Source of the DNA: Escarpia spicata | Lineage: Eukaryota; Annelida; Polychaeta; Sabellida; Siboglinidae | NCBI GenBank assembly: GCA_963995525.1 | Contig: OZ023213.1 | Coordinates: 45,335,794-45,399,793 of the forward strand | DNA: 64,000 bases | Direction of reading: 5' to 3' | Shown: one piece after another, positions 1 through 12,835 of the stretch | Position numbering within the stretch: the stretch's first letter is position 1 | Layout: every line of letters starts with the position of its first letter | The notes under the pieces: model-generated | What the model was told of the DNA's origin: nothing | Databases searched by the model: none | What the model saw: only the letters and a program-made list of their open reading frames with translations | Position numbers and translations under genes: made by a program

Positions 1-805
1 ACAAAACATAAAAATGATAAATCTTTTCTACAGTAATGGACACAGAGAGACTACCATGTTTTAAACATTAATGGAAGTGTCACAACATCGATCAGTTGTA
101 AGCCTTCCTTAACAATGATAAATGCTATCAAAATAATATTTCAATAATAATTTCAGGGAACCACGTCTTGAGACAAGTAAATTGTTAATATGTTTACAGG
201 GATGGAGTTTCATTTAAAAAAATTATTGTTGAAATGACCCCTTTTGAATGACCTTCATTTATTGGGTGCAGGTGTTGGGTCTCATCTTTCTCATTGTAAT
301 GTAGGTTGTTGTTTTCCTTCCCACAAATCGTGTATGATTACTGAAAACAGATACACATTTTTCGAAACTATACCCGACGTAGTTTTTGTAATAATCCATC
401 TACCTCGGTGAAAAGCACAGCCATGTTGTTTTTATATGGTTTTCATTGCGTCTTGTGTGGTTTTAGTTACGGTGTTGGTGAAAGAAGGTGCTGTTCTTTG
501 TCTTGCCGTCACATTTCGTAGTTTGACACCTACTTTGGCTGAAACTGATATGTAACTTGTCCAGACAACCATCTGTCTCATAAAACCACTTTTTGGAGGA
601 GGCCTTTCACTTGAGAGAGGGCATCATTCTTTATATTGAATATTTGTTTTTGAATGGCGGTCTGTCTCTGTGTTGGTTGGTCTCTGACTGCTCCTCTGTC
701 TGTCTGTCTCTGTTTCCCTCCTCCCTATTGCTCACTCATTGCTCTCCATCTCTACTAAACTCTCCCATCGTTCTCCATTCTCATCTGTACTCTCACAGAA
801 CTCTC
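1..805. other. Intron or upstream flank, no feature
   Basis: AT-rich sequence with stops in all frames and no convincing exon. A candidate 20-nt stretch after TTTCAG near 159 lacks any supporting homology. Confidence 0.6.
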
Positions 806-1690
806 CCATCCCTCTTTCTACCTCCCCACACTCTCCTCTCTCCCCACACTCCCCACTCTCCTCTCCCCACACTCCTCTCCCCACACTCTCCTCTCTCCCC
901 ACACTCCTCTCTCCCCACACTCTCCTCTCTCCCCACACTCTCCACTCCCCACACTCTCCTCTCTCCCAGTCTCTCCTCTCTACCCACTCTTTCCCCAGTC
1001 TCTCCTCTCTACCCACTCTCTCCCCACACTCTCCTCTCTCCCCACTCTCTCTTCTCTCTCCTCTCTACCCACTCTCTACCCACTCTCTACCCACTCTCTC
1101 CTCTCTCCCCACTCTCTCTTCTCTCCCCACTCTCTCCTCTCTCCCCACACTCTCCCCAGTCTCTCCTCTCTACCCACTCTCTCCCTATACTCTCGTCTCT
1201 CACTACTCTCCCTACACTCTCCCCACTCTCTCTTCTCTCCCCACACTCTCCCCAGTCTCTCGTTTCTCCTCTCTCCCCACTCTCTCCTCTCCACTCTCTC
1301 CTCTTCACTCTCTCCTCTCCACTCTCCCTCCCCACTCTCTTCCCACTCTCTCTCTCTCCCCACTCTCTCTTCTCTCCCCACACTCTCCCCAGTCTCCACT
1401 CTCTCCCCATTTTCTCCTCTCTCCCCACTCTCTCCTCTCCACTCTATCCCCTCCCCACTCTATCCCCACTCTCTGTCTCCACTCGCTTCTCTCTCTCCCC
1501 ACTCTCTCCCCTCTCCACTCTCTCCTCTCTCTCCACTATCCCCACTCTCTCCTCTTCACTTCCCCTCCCCACTCTATCCCCCCTCTCTCTCTCCACACTC
1601 CTCTCTCCACTCTCTCCCCTCTTCACTCTCTCCCCACTCTCCCCTCTTCTCTCCCTACTCTCTCTCTCCTCTCTCCCCATTCTCTCCCAA
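806..1690. repeat. Pyrimidine-rich CTCTCC/CCCCACA low-complexity tract
   Basis: About 880 bases of C, T and scattered A with very few G, built from irregular repeats of CTCTCTCCCCACACTCTCC. The complementary strand is almost pure purine. Because stop codons need A/G in specific places, long meaningless ORFs run through both strands here. Mirror-type purine/pyrimidine tracts of this length can form triplex DNA (general knowledge). Confidence 0.9.
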
Positions 1691-4600
1691 CTTTACACAA
1701 ATCACTCGTATCTGGGAGAAAGGAAAACTTTTAAAAGAAGAACATGTTGTGATAGGTTGAGTGATTTATGAGTGAGGTTTACATGAATGGGGCAGCTTTC
1801 TGGACAAATCAGAAATCAGAACCTTTTCATGGATATTTGCATTTTTGAGTGAGAACTTTCTTGGAGAAGATGGGATCTCTTGGCAGGAAACATTTCAAGA
1901 TAGGGAAGACCTTTTTAGAGAGAGGGTTTTCTGGGAAACTCTTGAGGGGCCAGCTGCTGCTGTGGAACTGTTACAGTTTGAAAGGCCTTGGCTTCATTAG
2001 AGCTTCATTAGAGTGTGTTAATTGTGTTTAGACTGCGCCTCACTTGGCCTGCTCTGGTTGTCTCTTATGCAATCTGACTTCACTCCCTGGTGGCTGCAGT
2101 CTGATGTAATTCCCATTAAAGGAGGCAGGAGAGGGGGGACAGGGGCTGGGGACAAGAGGAGATGCCCCTGGGATGGGGGATTATGGCTACTGTGAGCAGT
2201 GTCAAGTTTGTGGGGCTTAATTGCTGACTGCACCCTGGGGGTGATGCAATGTTACCATGTGGTTTACATGTGCTACACTGACTCCAGCCAATGGAAATGG
2301 GAGAAGAGGTAGTAAATAAGCTGTTTTGGGATAGGTAATGTATTGTGGAGGGGGGCTGTTACCCCCTACCCTTCTCCACACCAAAACAAGGATAGAAGCA
2401 TTGGCTAAGCAAACAAAATCAGAATATGTGCACTATATTGTTAGAACAGTTAGCTGACCTAACATTTAACTTGAAACTTAAAGAATTAACTATGGCTTAA
2501 AATGTGTTGTAATTTGTTTGCTTTGATACATTTGCTCAGTTTTATGAAGTTGTTCATTTATGTAGATGGCATTGATGAATAGGACATTATTATTGGGATT
2601 TTATGTTAAACCAATGCAGTATTTGCATACGTACGACTCCCGTTTTGGCAAATGACAGCATCGATATTACCAGTGCGATAACCTTTAAAAATACTACTTA
2701 GCGTCCACGCTGTATAATGCAGACTTGTTAGTTTAGCGCAGAATAAATCGTGCTCCAATCTGTCTTCATCTTTGCTCCACTAGTTTGCTTAGGAAACATT
2801 AGGAGCCCAGCCACAATAATAAATGTAGCAAATGAAAGAACGGTGACCATTTTGGTGAAATTATTACTTCAGCCTTGTAACGCTCTCCAGTTGGGATGAT
2901 TTATAAGTCTCGGGAAAGTAGATTCGTGGAATAACAAGATTAGCTAGACAAAAGGTGGAAAAAGCCTTAAAAATGATGTTTCGATCGGAACTAACGAATA
3001 GCGTGGGTCACGGAATCATTGTCGTCGGAAGGATAACCATAGCAGAAAAATGACGATAGCATCGGAGAAAAAATCGACCACATTTGTACTGGCAAGTTAA
3101 CACGTTCTTAACACGCTATCCAACTCGCTGTAATTGTTTTTACTTGACATATTTCTTATTTATGGCCGACTTCAATGGCGTTGCTTGTCCCCTGTAAAGA
3201 AAACCAGCCATCGCTATGATTAATGCCCTGTAATCTGGCGGACAAAACCGTTTATTTATGATCACATATCGTGTCGGTGAACACTTAGGAAAAAATGGCT
3301 GAGTGAAAAGAACAGGAGGGCGATTATTCTGCTTGAGTTGAATCGTGAAATGTTGATGTCTTTGACTGACAATCTCTTGTAAGGGCATTAAGGCGGTCTA
3401 ATCATAATCATAAGTGCGTTACAGATGTCTGCCAGATTTTGGATGAGATTGGTGGACAGATAGAAGAAGCATCAGGGCTTGGAAAATGCCTTTCATCGTT
3501 GCTGTACCTTCTGCTAAATGTTGCTTAGCTGCGGTTGGTTTTCCTTGCTGGTGGTGCTGGGTGCTGCACCGGAGGGTGGTGCCCTGAGGTGAAATGTGGT
3601 GCTGATCAAATCTTGTTGTGTGTGAATTATTATTGGGAAAGTGAGGAAAATTGCACACTCAGTCCATGTTGTGTGCTGTGGCTGGGGTGTCACTTGTGGC
3701 GGGCGGTGGTCCCTTTAAGTGGTTGGGCTGTCTGTGCTGGTGTGTGGATTGAGACCTGTCAACTTGAGTGGATTGTTGATGACAGTTTATACAATAACGA
3801 ATTGCATAGATTCACAAAAGCGTGTTTCTTGTCTGGCAGAACACATCCTAGATATTGTGTGTTGTTGATAAATGTGCTGGGGTTAATGTTGTAAGCTTCG
3901 CCTTCTGATATGAATACCAATGTTTAAGCAGTGGCTAAATACATTTTATCTCAGAAGGTGTCTATGGCTGTAAAATACATGAAATTGAAACTCCTTAATA
4001 TGATTGTCCCTTCAGTCATACAGTTGTTAAATGTTTAACACTTCTTGGTATTGCAAACCAGATATTGTATGGAATTTCTAAAATGCTAAACATGCAAATA
4101 CTGATATTCAGTATTTCACTTGACAATCCAGTACTTATGATGTTGTTTTTGGCTGCACAAATCTTTGCACTTGCTGATATGTTTGGAGATAGTAAGAGTT
4201 AGTCAGTCATCAGATGAGGCAGATGGAGTTTGTTGGAATTTCTAGAGGGCATAAAAGTAGATTTTATGGGTAGTTGAAGGGGTTTGGTTTAATGAGAATG
4301 AGAAATGAAAGGCTATAAATGAAGTGGGAATATATTGATCACTTAATGACCCCTCAGTTTAGGAACCCCTTGGGTTTATAGTCCACTTAGAGACCCAGGG
4401 GTCCTAATGCCTCCTGGAAGTCTCAAGCATGGCATTGTGCAGTAGAAAACATTGTCAGGATTCATTAAGCAGGTGTGACATTGTTTTATTGATTACAGTT
4501 ATTTTAGTTGGTTGTTGGTTATTGTTAGGTTTATGGTCAGCCATTGCTTACCAAGTCAGCAGTGTAGAACATATACTGCTTTGTCTGTCATTGTTGGGAA

Positions 4601-4924
4601 GTGTTTGTTATTCCCCCATTAGGATCAAATTGCTGGAACCAGTGAGATGGCAAAATGCCAGAAACACCATAAAAGTTACCTGCTGTTCCAACGTGCAAGA
4701 TTTATGTGGTTCAAGGTTTCTAATTATTTTCTTTTGGTACTTGCAAGTGATACAATAACACTGACATTTTTGGTGATTTTATCAGTAACACTGCAGTACA
4801 AGTGAAAAGCCAGTCACCAATTTGGTAGCAGGAAGTAATTTTGTGACATCTGATGACTTGCTTACATTGTGATGGAAGTGAAAACTTTGTGTGTTGCACT
4901 AGAAAAAAATTAGACAATCATGCA
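1691..4924. other. Intronic or flanking sequence, no gene recognised
   Basis: There are several unremarkable ORFs of 60-120 codons (for example 3535-3894 and 4429-4758) without domain signature or splice support. A CpG-richer patch at about 2630-3120 stands out against CpG-poor surroundings. A CTCF-like string with about two deviations sits at 2081-2093. Confidence 0.5.
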
Positions 4925-5150
4925 GAATGGAGCCTGAAGGGTTTTGCCAGGAAGGGGTTATAGTCTTGAGGGGGGTTATATCTGGAGGGCACTATGTCCG
5001 GAGGCAGATGGGGTGTTATGGCCAGAGGGGTTTTTGTAGGACAGGGTGAAGTCCGGAGAACATTATATCCAGAAGAGTATGTCTGGAGGGGTTATATAGA
5101 TAACTGAAGGGGTTTATGTCTGAAGGGGGTTATATGTGGAATACAGACAT
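4925..5150 (+). repeat. Degenerate G-rich tandem array, unit about 17 bp
   Basis: Loosely repeated units of the form GGTTATATCTGGAGGG are seen at least ten times with heavy divergence (GTCCGGAGG, GTCTGGAGG and GTCTGAAGG variants). It is an old minisatellite. Confidence 0.6.
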
Positions 5151-5697
5151 GTGCAGAAGACAGTGCTGTAGCCCTGGTGGTGCTGTTCCAAGGAACTATA
5201 TGCACCGTTGGTAGAGAGACTTAAGTGCAGTAAAGGTATACTTGAGCAGGTGTCTATTAAAGGGTAGTAGACATTAACGACCGGGCTGGCTTGACAAGGC
5301 AGTCTGGCAGAGGCAGGAGCACATAATTTGTAGGCGGAAAAAATGTCTACTTGTGTTTCACTGGAATTGGAAAGGTTGAGGAGCAGCCTGTAATTTCACC
5401 CAGAAAGCCCTTCAGGGGTGTTCACCCCTACCCCACCCCATGCGGAGATAACAGTTCTTGATGTGAAGGCTCCATTCTGGACTGCTAGGGCACAAGTGTG
5501 GACTTCTGCTGTGGTCTTAAAGGGGACCACACTAAAGCTGGCCAACTGTCAGCATTACAGATATGGATTAATGTCTTAACTACAGTACTATTGAAAAAAA
5601 CTAAGATTTTCTATTTAAAGATACCCACATGACATGTTGACGGGGTGTTCTGTTGTTATAATAAATGTGACAGTTCTGTTAAGACTCATCAAGACAT

Positions 5698-5856
5698 TTG
5701 TTCAAAATTACACTCACCGGGAGGTTTTTCATACTCCATCTGTACATTCAGTTTTGCATTAAACATACAGTGTACAGAATACTACAGATGGAGTATGAAA
5801 AACCTCCCTGTGAGTGTAATTTTGAACAATTCAGTTTTGGATTAAACATACAGTGT
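5698..5856. repeat. Inverted duplication with copied spacer (47-bp arms)
   Basis: Arms 5698-5744 and about 5783-5829 are reverse complements with a single mismatch (CACCGGG versus CACAGGG context) around a spacer of about 38 nt. The spacer segment 5746-5773 (ATTCAGTTTTGCATTAAACA onward) is repeated in direct orientation at 5829-5856 with one mismatch. This arm, spacer, inverted arm, spacer order suggests a replication template-switch event or a foldback element. ORFs across it are artefacts. Confidence 0.85.
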
Positions 5857-8520
5857 TTGTATAAATTAAATACAATTGTTACTACAGATGTCCCAACAAA
5901 CAGTGGGAGGTGGATTATGGGAGGACATCCAAAACTAGTGTGTCACAAAGAAAGTTAGTTGACAGAAAAGTCCAGCTGTCACCACTGTCTACCATTTGTA
6001 ACCTTGAAGTCAGTGACTTTTTGCTGTGTATGCCCTGTTCGTTACCATGGTAACCTCTGTTTAGTGTATCATGGCGTTATATGATTGGCTGTCCATGCGT
6101 GCGTGAATACAGACAGATGCACATGTCATCCATGTAAAACCGGTCCCATCGATGTGATGTTCGTTCAAGCGGAAACCATCCATTAAAATTAAACCACCTT
6201 CCATTTTAGCATGCGTCAGGTGATGTGCTTACCAGGCAAATGTACGCTTTGTGTCATTGAAGAACCGACTGTAGATGTTTCTTTATTATTGCACATATTG
6301 TGTGTGGTTGTTTTGCCTGTAAATGATGATTTGCCTGTAACAGGTGTTTTGCCTATAAGGGGTGTTTTGATTGTATTTGCATTTTCCCTGAAAGGGAAAG
6401 GGGTGGTGTTTGTCTATAAGGAGTGCTTTGTTCATAAGGGATGTTTTGCGAGTTCTTCTTTTGAAGGATTGTTTGGCTTGCAGGCTCAGTGATGTATTCC
6501 TGTGTAAACAAGCTAAAATATAGGTTACTATGTGTAGCAAGCGTGTTGGGTCTTGTCTGATCACTCGCCTTCCTTCTGCACTAGTGACTGTGAAACTACA
6601 CGTTGTTGACAAAGGTATTTAGGAAACTATTCAGGTAGGATTTAGCTGTTAACTTATTGCATAGTCTGCTACACCCTACGACATGGGTAAGAACCCAACT
6701 CTTTAAGAGGAAGAAGAAAAAACCTTTATGGCTTAGCACACACATTGGTGAGCTGACAACAGAATAAGGCTTTCATGCATCAGTTACAATATTACATTAC
6801 TGGGTAAAAAACATAAAAATAGTGTCAAACACAAGAAATTCATGACACTTGACCAATGATGTCACACCATTTCAGCAAATGTGCTGGTTGGACATAGTTT
6901 TTTGCATTTTGCTTCTGAAAGCCACATTACCTTGGGTCTGTTACTTTGGTAAATTGATCAGGTTTCCTGTATCCTGAAATTGGTCAGATATTGCTGTGTT
7001 GATCGGCTGTCTTGTCTGTGTGAGCCAATTGCACAGGTAGAGCACAGGTATCTATTTCACAGAGCATGTTAGTTATCAGTGATATCCTTTGCCCATTGTT
7101 TGTTTGACTGAAGTAAGATGGATAACGTTGGCCTGTCACCTGTTAAGTGCATCTAAGTAGCAGTTTGTAGTATCAGGTGTGAAATTCATTCCCTCCTCCG
7201 AGGCTCAGGTTCTATTTCTCACCACCGTTGGCGCCTGTAGCCTTTGTTAAGTAACACCAAAATGTTAGTCATCAGGTATTTAAAAAAGCACACAGGTCAG
7301 TTTATCTATCGTTCGTGTGAAGTAAGATGCTGGGGTGATTTAAATGTCTTATGTAGATGGCTGCGTAGATTGCCTCATTTACTGATTACTGAAAATAGTT
7401 TTTTGGGTCGTCAGTTTTGGATGTTTTTCTGGCTTTTCCAGCCATTATCCTTCCTTTGGAACAGAAGTGATTGTGCTTGTGCATTCTTGTGTGTGCACTC
7501 ACATTGGAACTAGTGCTGCACAGTAATGTGTGTTTTGTGTAGTTATAAAACCTACTTTATGTGATACGGATCTTGGTTGTTGGTATTTGCCAGTTACATT
7601 TGTGGAGTTTTTTCAGTTCTGCTGCGAGACTACAGGGGGCGATGCTAGGGCCGACTGCCTCCGAAGTATCAGTCGATTCACAGGCTCAATGTATAGGTTA
7701 CTAAAGTAACAGGCACCGTCAATGTTTACATTCAAATATCTTGACAGATCCGACCACCCAGTATTACTGGATGCTTATCACAACCTGTTAGTCCTGACAG
7801 ACATAGTGGCACAGGGGGTTATAGACCCTCAAATCAAGAGGACCAGGGTTCAAAACCTCTTGTTTGTATGTTTCAACTGGCTGAGTTACCCCAGTATTAC
7901 AGGGAGAGTGAAGACACTTGTTGATACTTTCTAGGTAACACCAATTTGAGATCTTGAAAAGAGATTATACAATGCCCATGGATAGCTGCAATGTTACTAT
8001 ATATTATGCTGGTGTTAGTTGCTTGGCAACCCTTCCAGAAATAGCACCACTCACCCTACCTTCAGTGCTTGTTTGTCTATGAAGTTAACATTGACCACCA
8101 TGTTATACTTATTGTATCAGTCAGTCAATTGATGTATCTCTTGGTAACTATGCATAACATTTAAAAGTTTACCTGGTTGCCACATGTGAAACATTATTTT
8201 CACCACTGAACCATGGTAGGGAACTTAATAAACAAACTAAACATAGCTTGGCTTGTGAGGAATTAGGCAATTTTTTTATATTGACATAGAATACCCTTTT
8301 GTGGTTTGCAGATTGTCAATATACATTGCCTATGCACATGCACAGTGGACATTAGTGTGACAAGAGTAGCTATTTCTGTCACTAGTTTATCTGCGAGGTT
8401 CTTGGTATGTTAAAGACTAATCACAACGTAATTGATTAAGTAGTCGTCTCTGCTGCTGTGATGCTAGTGGTTTACCAGTCACTCTGGAAAAACAGGTGTT
8501 GTAACAAAAAACTACAGGTA
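5857..8520. other. Intronic or flanking sequence; possible tRNA-SINE head near 7800
   Basis: No exon was recognised. A stretch after TTTTTTCAG at 7611 is open for about 27 codons but has no AUTS2 similarity and no clean donor. A tRNA-like promoter pair is listed separately. Confidence 0.5.
7806..7860 (+). mobile_element. Possible tRNA-derived SINE head
   Basis: TAGTGGCACAGGGGG resembles a Pol III A box and, about 30 nt on, GGGTTCAAAACC resembles a B box. A proper cloverleaf is not evident. This could be chance. Confidence 0.3.
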
Positions 8521-8560
8521 TGTGGTGTATTTCTTTACTGATGTAAAGAAATACACCACA
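8521..8560. repeat. Perfect 18-bp hairpin palindrome
   Basis: TGTGGTGTATTTCTTTAC (8521-8538) is followed by loop TGAT and the exact reverse complement (8543-8560). It is too short for a canonical miRNA precursor. It could be a template-switch product or the core of a small foldback element. Confidence 0.85.
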
Positions 8561-9720
8561 CTTACAAAATGTATGTATGTTTGGAACTCACGTTGAGGTA
8601 TGTGCATATCATATCGCCTGTGTAACTATACATTTTGTTCTATTGTAAACATACACTAAGTGGTGTAATTAAAGGTAAAACTACAAAACAGTATAATTTC
8701 AATCTTGCTTCAATGCCCATAGTGCCCTGGTCTACCCTATATTTTAGTTTTTGTGCTCAATATTTCCAGCATTCACTGGTAAAAAAATGTTGCTGGCAGT
8801 CTGTCAGTTTCCTCAAGTTTTTTTCCAAGTCTGTGTGATAGGAATTCAAGGCTGGAATTCATATTCTTATAGCAAATTATGTAGATTTGCACTCACCCTC
8901 AAACAGGGCATGGCTAATTATGAATGACACCCGTCAATCATGTGTCACATACATCATCTATAGATTGTAAACTTTCTCCCTTGATAGAGCAAACCAAATT
9001 GATTGCCTTGTCACTTTTTCTGTGCCTGACTATTGTCTTGATGTTTTTGGCAGTTGTACACCCAGTGGAACCATATCTAGTTATGATTCAAATCCACTCA
9101 GACACTTCAATATACAGGCACCAGTGACTGATGATCTTTTCTACTTGTAAATGTGTAGTAATTGTTCACATGGCATGTTATATGCATATATCACGTATCT
9201 GCCAAGACTGTTTCTAAAGTACCACTCCACACATAATTCACGGTTTTTCCCATTTTCTGAGCATTTTTCATGTTCACAGCTTGTAAAATGCTGAATTGAT
9301 TCGCTTTCAACTTGGCCATTTATCATGGGTTTGTGCTGCTATCGAAGTCATGTATGTGTGTTTGTAATGTAGCTAAACCTTACAGGTTTATCTAAAGGTC
9401 AGAACTTGTAACTAGAAAAACGTATTTTATTAAAATATGCTTAAAACTATATAACAGTTTAGGGCAAATGACAGTTATTTTTTTAAGATCAGGTGAAAAA
9501 AGTTCTGTTTTGATTAACGAGAAGACTTGACGGTATTGCTTGCCATAATAAATTAATAATCTTCATATGAAAAGTTGGATGTGAACAATGAATTAAACAA
9601 TTTTATTTATATTTGGTTATTAAAGCCCCTGGCTCAGTTATTTGTTTGAAATTGGGTATGACCTTCAACTTCAAGAGAGCATTTAAAACTCATGTTTACG
9701 TAAACCATCTTTTTTTGCAG
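8561..9720. other. Intron upstream of exon A
   Basis: AT-rich sequence with no feature beyond the polypyrimidine tract and AG acceptor at its 3' end. Confidence 0.6.
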
Positions 9721-9867
9721 TTGCACAATAACATCCTATCGAAATCAAAAAGCGCCATATCTGGTCGGAATACCAAGGTGACAAACGACAGGAAATCACT
9801 TTTGTTGACCCCCAACGGACCCACCACAAACCCGCTTGACTGGAGCTTTAAAGAGAGGCTCAGTGAT
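9721..9867 (+). CDS. AUTS2: AUTS2-like internal exon A (49 aa, ends KERLSD)
   Basis: The exon follows a T-rich tract ending TTTTTTGCAG and stops at donor GTAAGT. It is 147 nt, phase 0 at both ends. The peptide runs from LHNNILSKSKS through NDRKSLLLTPNGP to DWSFKERLSD. It is basic and polar with no globular domain, as in the disordered N-terminal third of AUTS2. In vertebrate AUTS2 a Ser-rich stretch ends with RERLSD, followed by the acidic CDSDSD block, and here the acidic block is encoded by the next exon. The ORF reads upstream into the intron from an ATG at 9613, but the strong acceptor and the change from AT-rich to coding-like composition at 9721 argue that the extension is not coding. 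No matching upstream exon was recognised in 1-9720, so the N terminus is probably upstream of the window. Confidence 0.78.
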
Positions 9868-10529
9868 GTAAGTACCACATTAGATTTCTGTACAAACTTT
9901 TCTCACCGAAAACATTTCTGGAATAAATGGAACCTTTACATCAAATTCTGTTTTATATTCTTTATTGCAATAAGTTTAGATAGTGAATAGTTTTCTGAAA
10001 CTGATCAAGATTGAAAATTTTCAATATGTAACTTAATAATCGAACCATAATTGAGCCGCTGTATTTGTGGGGTATGTTAATATTTTCTCTTAGATGGCCT
10101 ACATCTTGGGCATCAAACTTTCAAGGATTAATCCATGATCCTTCTGAAGAAAACTAATACCTATAGTTTGTACCTTTTGCCCTTAGTTGACTTAAGGGTT
10201 GGTATAAGTTTTAGGGTCCATAACTAGACATTAGATGGACATAAATTGATTGTTGCTCATAATGTCATGCATAATTTCTGCGACTGTTCTGAGAACCGCC
10301 CGTCAGTTGGGAAGGTTTTATGTAAATTGTGTTAATATAAAAAACTTTATGAACAAAAACCGTTGACTGCGATACTGTGTGTGATGCCATTCAGAGGATG
10401 CCTATTTGTTTTAAGAAATTTAGTAATGATTATGATGTAATAATTACAATTTTCGTCAAGTTACTGATTAGTAATCAATGACTTTATGGATGTTTATAAA
10501 AGGACCTAAAATGGTTATAACCTTGACCT

Positions 10530-10542
10530 TGCCCTCTGGTGG
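10530..10542 (-). promoter_or_regulatory. CTCF-like core motif
   Basis: TGCCCTCTGGTGG matches the reverse-orientation consensus YGCCMYCTRSTGG at 13 of 13 positions. CTCF is conserved in most bilaterians. A single motif is only suggestive of binding. Confidence 0.4.
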
Positions 10543-10973
10543 TTGAAATGTGATGTGCTCATCTTCCCTTTCTGCAAGTCATTATGACCTTTTGTGCCTG
10601 GTGATCTTCCCAGTAGAAGATGCAAAGCTAATTACGGTAACGAGCAGGGCTTGATTGAGGCAGATTGTGTCAAATGGACAACCTAATGAATAGGTTTTGT
10701 GGAGGTAAGACTTCAACTAATGGTGGTCATTAACACACTTCTGATGGTCACTTGTGCACATAATCAGTCCATAGTGGACATTGCCCATGGCTTGACCAGT
10801 CTTCATTTCATAGTTTGACACATGAGCTAAATGGTATCATTATGTTCATCAGTTGGCTCTTGTAATATGTGTCATCCTGATGATTCTAACAAAATGGCGA
10901 CTGCTAGAAAGTCTAGGTCATCTTAAACCAAGGCTATCTGTTCCTCATATTACAGGACTATTATGTCGAAGGT

Positions 10974-11000
10974 GTACTGCCCACCAAATTGTGTTTAATA
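10974..11000 (+). repeat. Dispersed repeat fragment shared with 29549-29575
   Basis: GCCCACCAAATTGTGTTTAA at this site matches GCCCGCCAAATTGTACTTAA at 29549, and both continue TAAGCC. The extent of the family is unclear. Confidence 0.55.
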
Positions 11001-12835
11001 AGCCTGAAACGATAAGATACTTTGGAAAACCATCCCATATCTATGTAGCACCATCTGGAGGATGGACATTTCTGCCCTATAGGCAACCTTCCCCTAGTGA
11101 CATCAATGTCATAGGGTGGGGGGATACCTAGGGGGAAGACAAATTGCCACACTGGTGTCAAATAGAATATGGACCCCATGTGTCTCACTATTTAGTAGCC
11201 CTGAACAGAAGTTTGTTTGTTTCGTAATCTGTCACTTTGACCTTACTCAGAATTTTTATAATAATAACTTATGTAACGCTTTATATCCGCATATAAAACA
11301 TGTTCACAGGCACTTAAAATACAACATTGATATAAATAAATATTGTATAAATGTTATCATTATAATAAGATTATTAAAAAAAATGTTTAATAATATTATG
11401 GGAATCAGATATTCCCACTTGTATTTGATTTGAATAATGAACCCTCGCTTTGTATTGATGCGTCACGAGTGCACAAAGAACCGTACCGCTCGGGCCAGTT
11501 CTGCAACAATAATGTAATGTAATCTGGTTTTTCAGACGAGCACTCACTCCAGTGTAAATTCCAGCTCTGGGCAAGGCTATTTGGTAAGTACCATTGAGGA
11601 TATATGTCTGTCTGTCCTTTTTGCATCTACTTCCTTTTGTATTGTTTGTGAGATCCTATCTTTCCAAGACCTCAAAGGATGTAGGATAGGTTACAAGTGA
11701 AAGTCACCAAGAAAGGTCACGGGTGTTACTGATTAAGTCATGGAAATAGAAACAAAGAGACCATAGTTTTATGGATTCATAGTTCGCTCTCCCAGTTTTC
11801 TCTAAAGTTCCTGTACCAAATTGTGATTAATTTGCCATAATCTGACAGATTATCTTTTTTTAACCTTGGTTACTTAACTTTATAGCATATCCAATGAACC
11901 TCATATCCATCCATGTTTTGATGACTTTAATAATGCTACCAATTTAAAGATTGAGTAACCGTTTTGTTTTGATGAACCTCTGAGCTTGATTTCTGAGGAT
12001 TTTTTGCATGAGCAAAATTATGTTATCTTGTGTGAATTTTATGATGTTTTCTCCACCATCTGCCACCTGGTGTCAGTTTCGAGAACAGGGCGTTCCTGCA
12101 GGCTCGATTATGTCTGTTTGTCATGTACGCCTTATTTGCAAACTTCAAGAGCATCATCACCGGTGCCTTTGAGAACCACTAGAGGGCTCTTGAGTGCGAG
12201 AGCGTCTTTATCCCGTTGCTACAGTAACTCGACTTGACCTTGCGTTGTCAAAGTCAAGTGCTTGCCTATGCAAGCTTTGTCGATTGGTCGCTTTGTAAGT
12301 CGTTGGTTGATGAGTGGTCCTCTAGTCCCAGGCAGCTGCTGTATTTGTCAAGGACTTCAGCCTCTTGCCCTTTCACTGACATGCTCTTATTGAGACAATG
12401 ACATCTTCACAAGCCTGCTATCTACTACACTGAGCTAGTTTGAACAGTGATGTCCTTAGACTTGCCTGGACATGTCGTCTTAGCTTTGTGATGTAGTTGT
12501 CTCCGTCTGACCGATTGTGTTGGTTGGGAGAGCTGCAGACAGAACCCTGAGACGTGGGACCACTGCGCCAAGGCAAGAAGCTCATATAATAAAGAACATC
12601 CATCATTAAACTAAATCCTTTGTTATATTTGAGGAGCTTTTTTAAAATGCAAAAAGCTGGCATTATATTACTGAGGATACTATTTCCGTGACTCACCAGC
12701 AAAGTTGTCATCACAGCATTATTATCTTGTGTTGACAGTTTTCAGTACACGAGATCATCGCTAAGGAGCGAAATTGATTTGAAAGAGTAATGTCTGGCTG
12801 ATGAGTTCATGAGAATGTTAGATGGTGGAATGGGG

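Larger units (their letters stand above)
9868..12835 (+). other. Intron A-B, first part
   Basis: AT-rich intron. It contains a CTCF-like site at 10530-10542, another near-match at 12177-12188, a dispersed-repeat fragment at 10974-11000, and a small inverted repeat near 11094-11117 (CCTAGTGACAT/ATGTCATAGG, one bulge). No exon was recognised. Confidence 0.6.

Noticed and set aside
593..1771. 392-codon ORF on + and several minus ORFs
   Set aside because: They arise from the CT-rich low-complexity tract, where stop codons are rare; no domain, multiple frames equally open.
7611..7693. Possible upstream exon after TTTTTTCAG
   Set aside because: About 27 open codons but no AUTS2-like content and no convincing GT donor.
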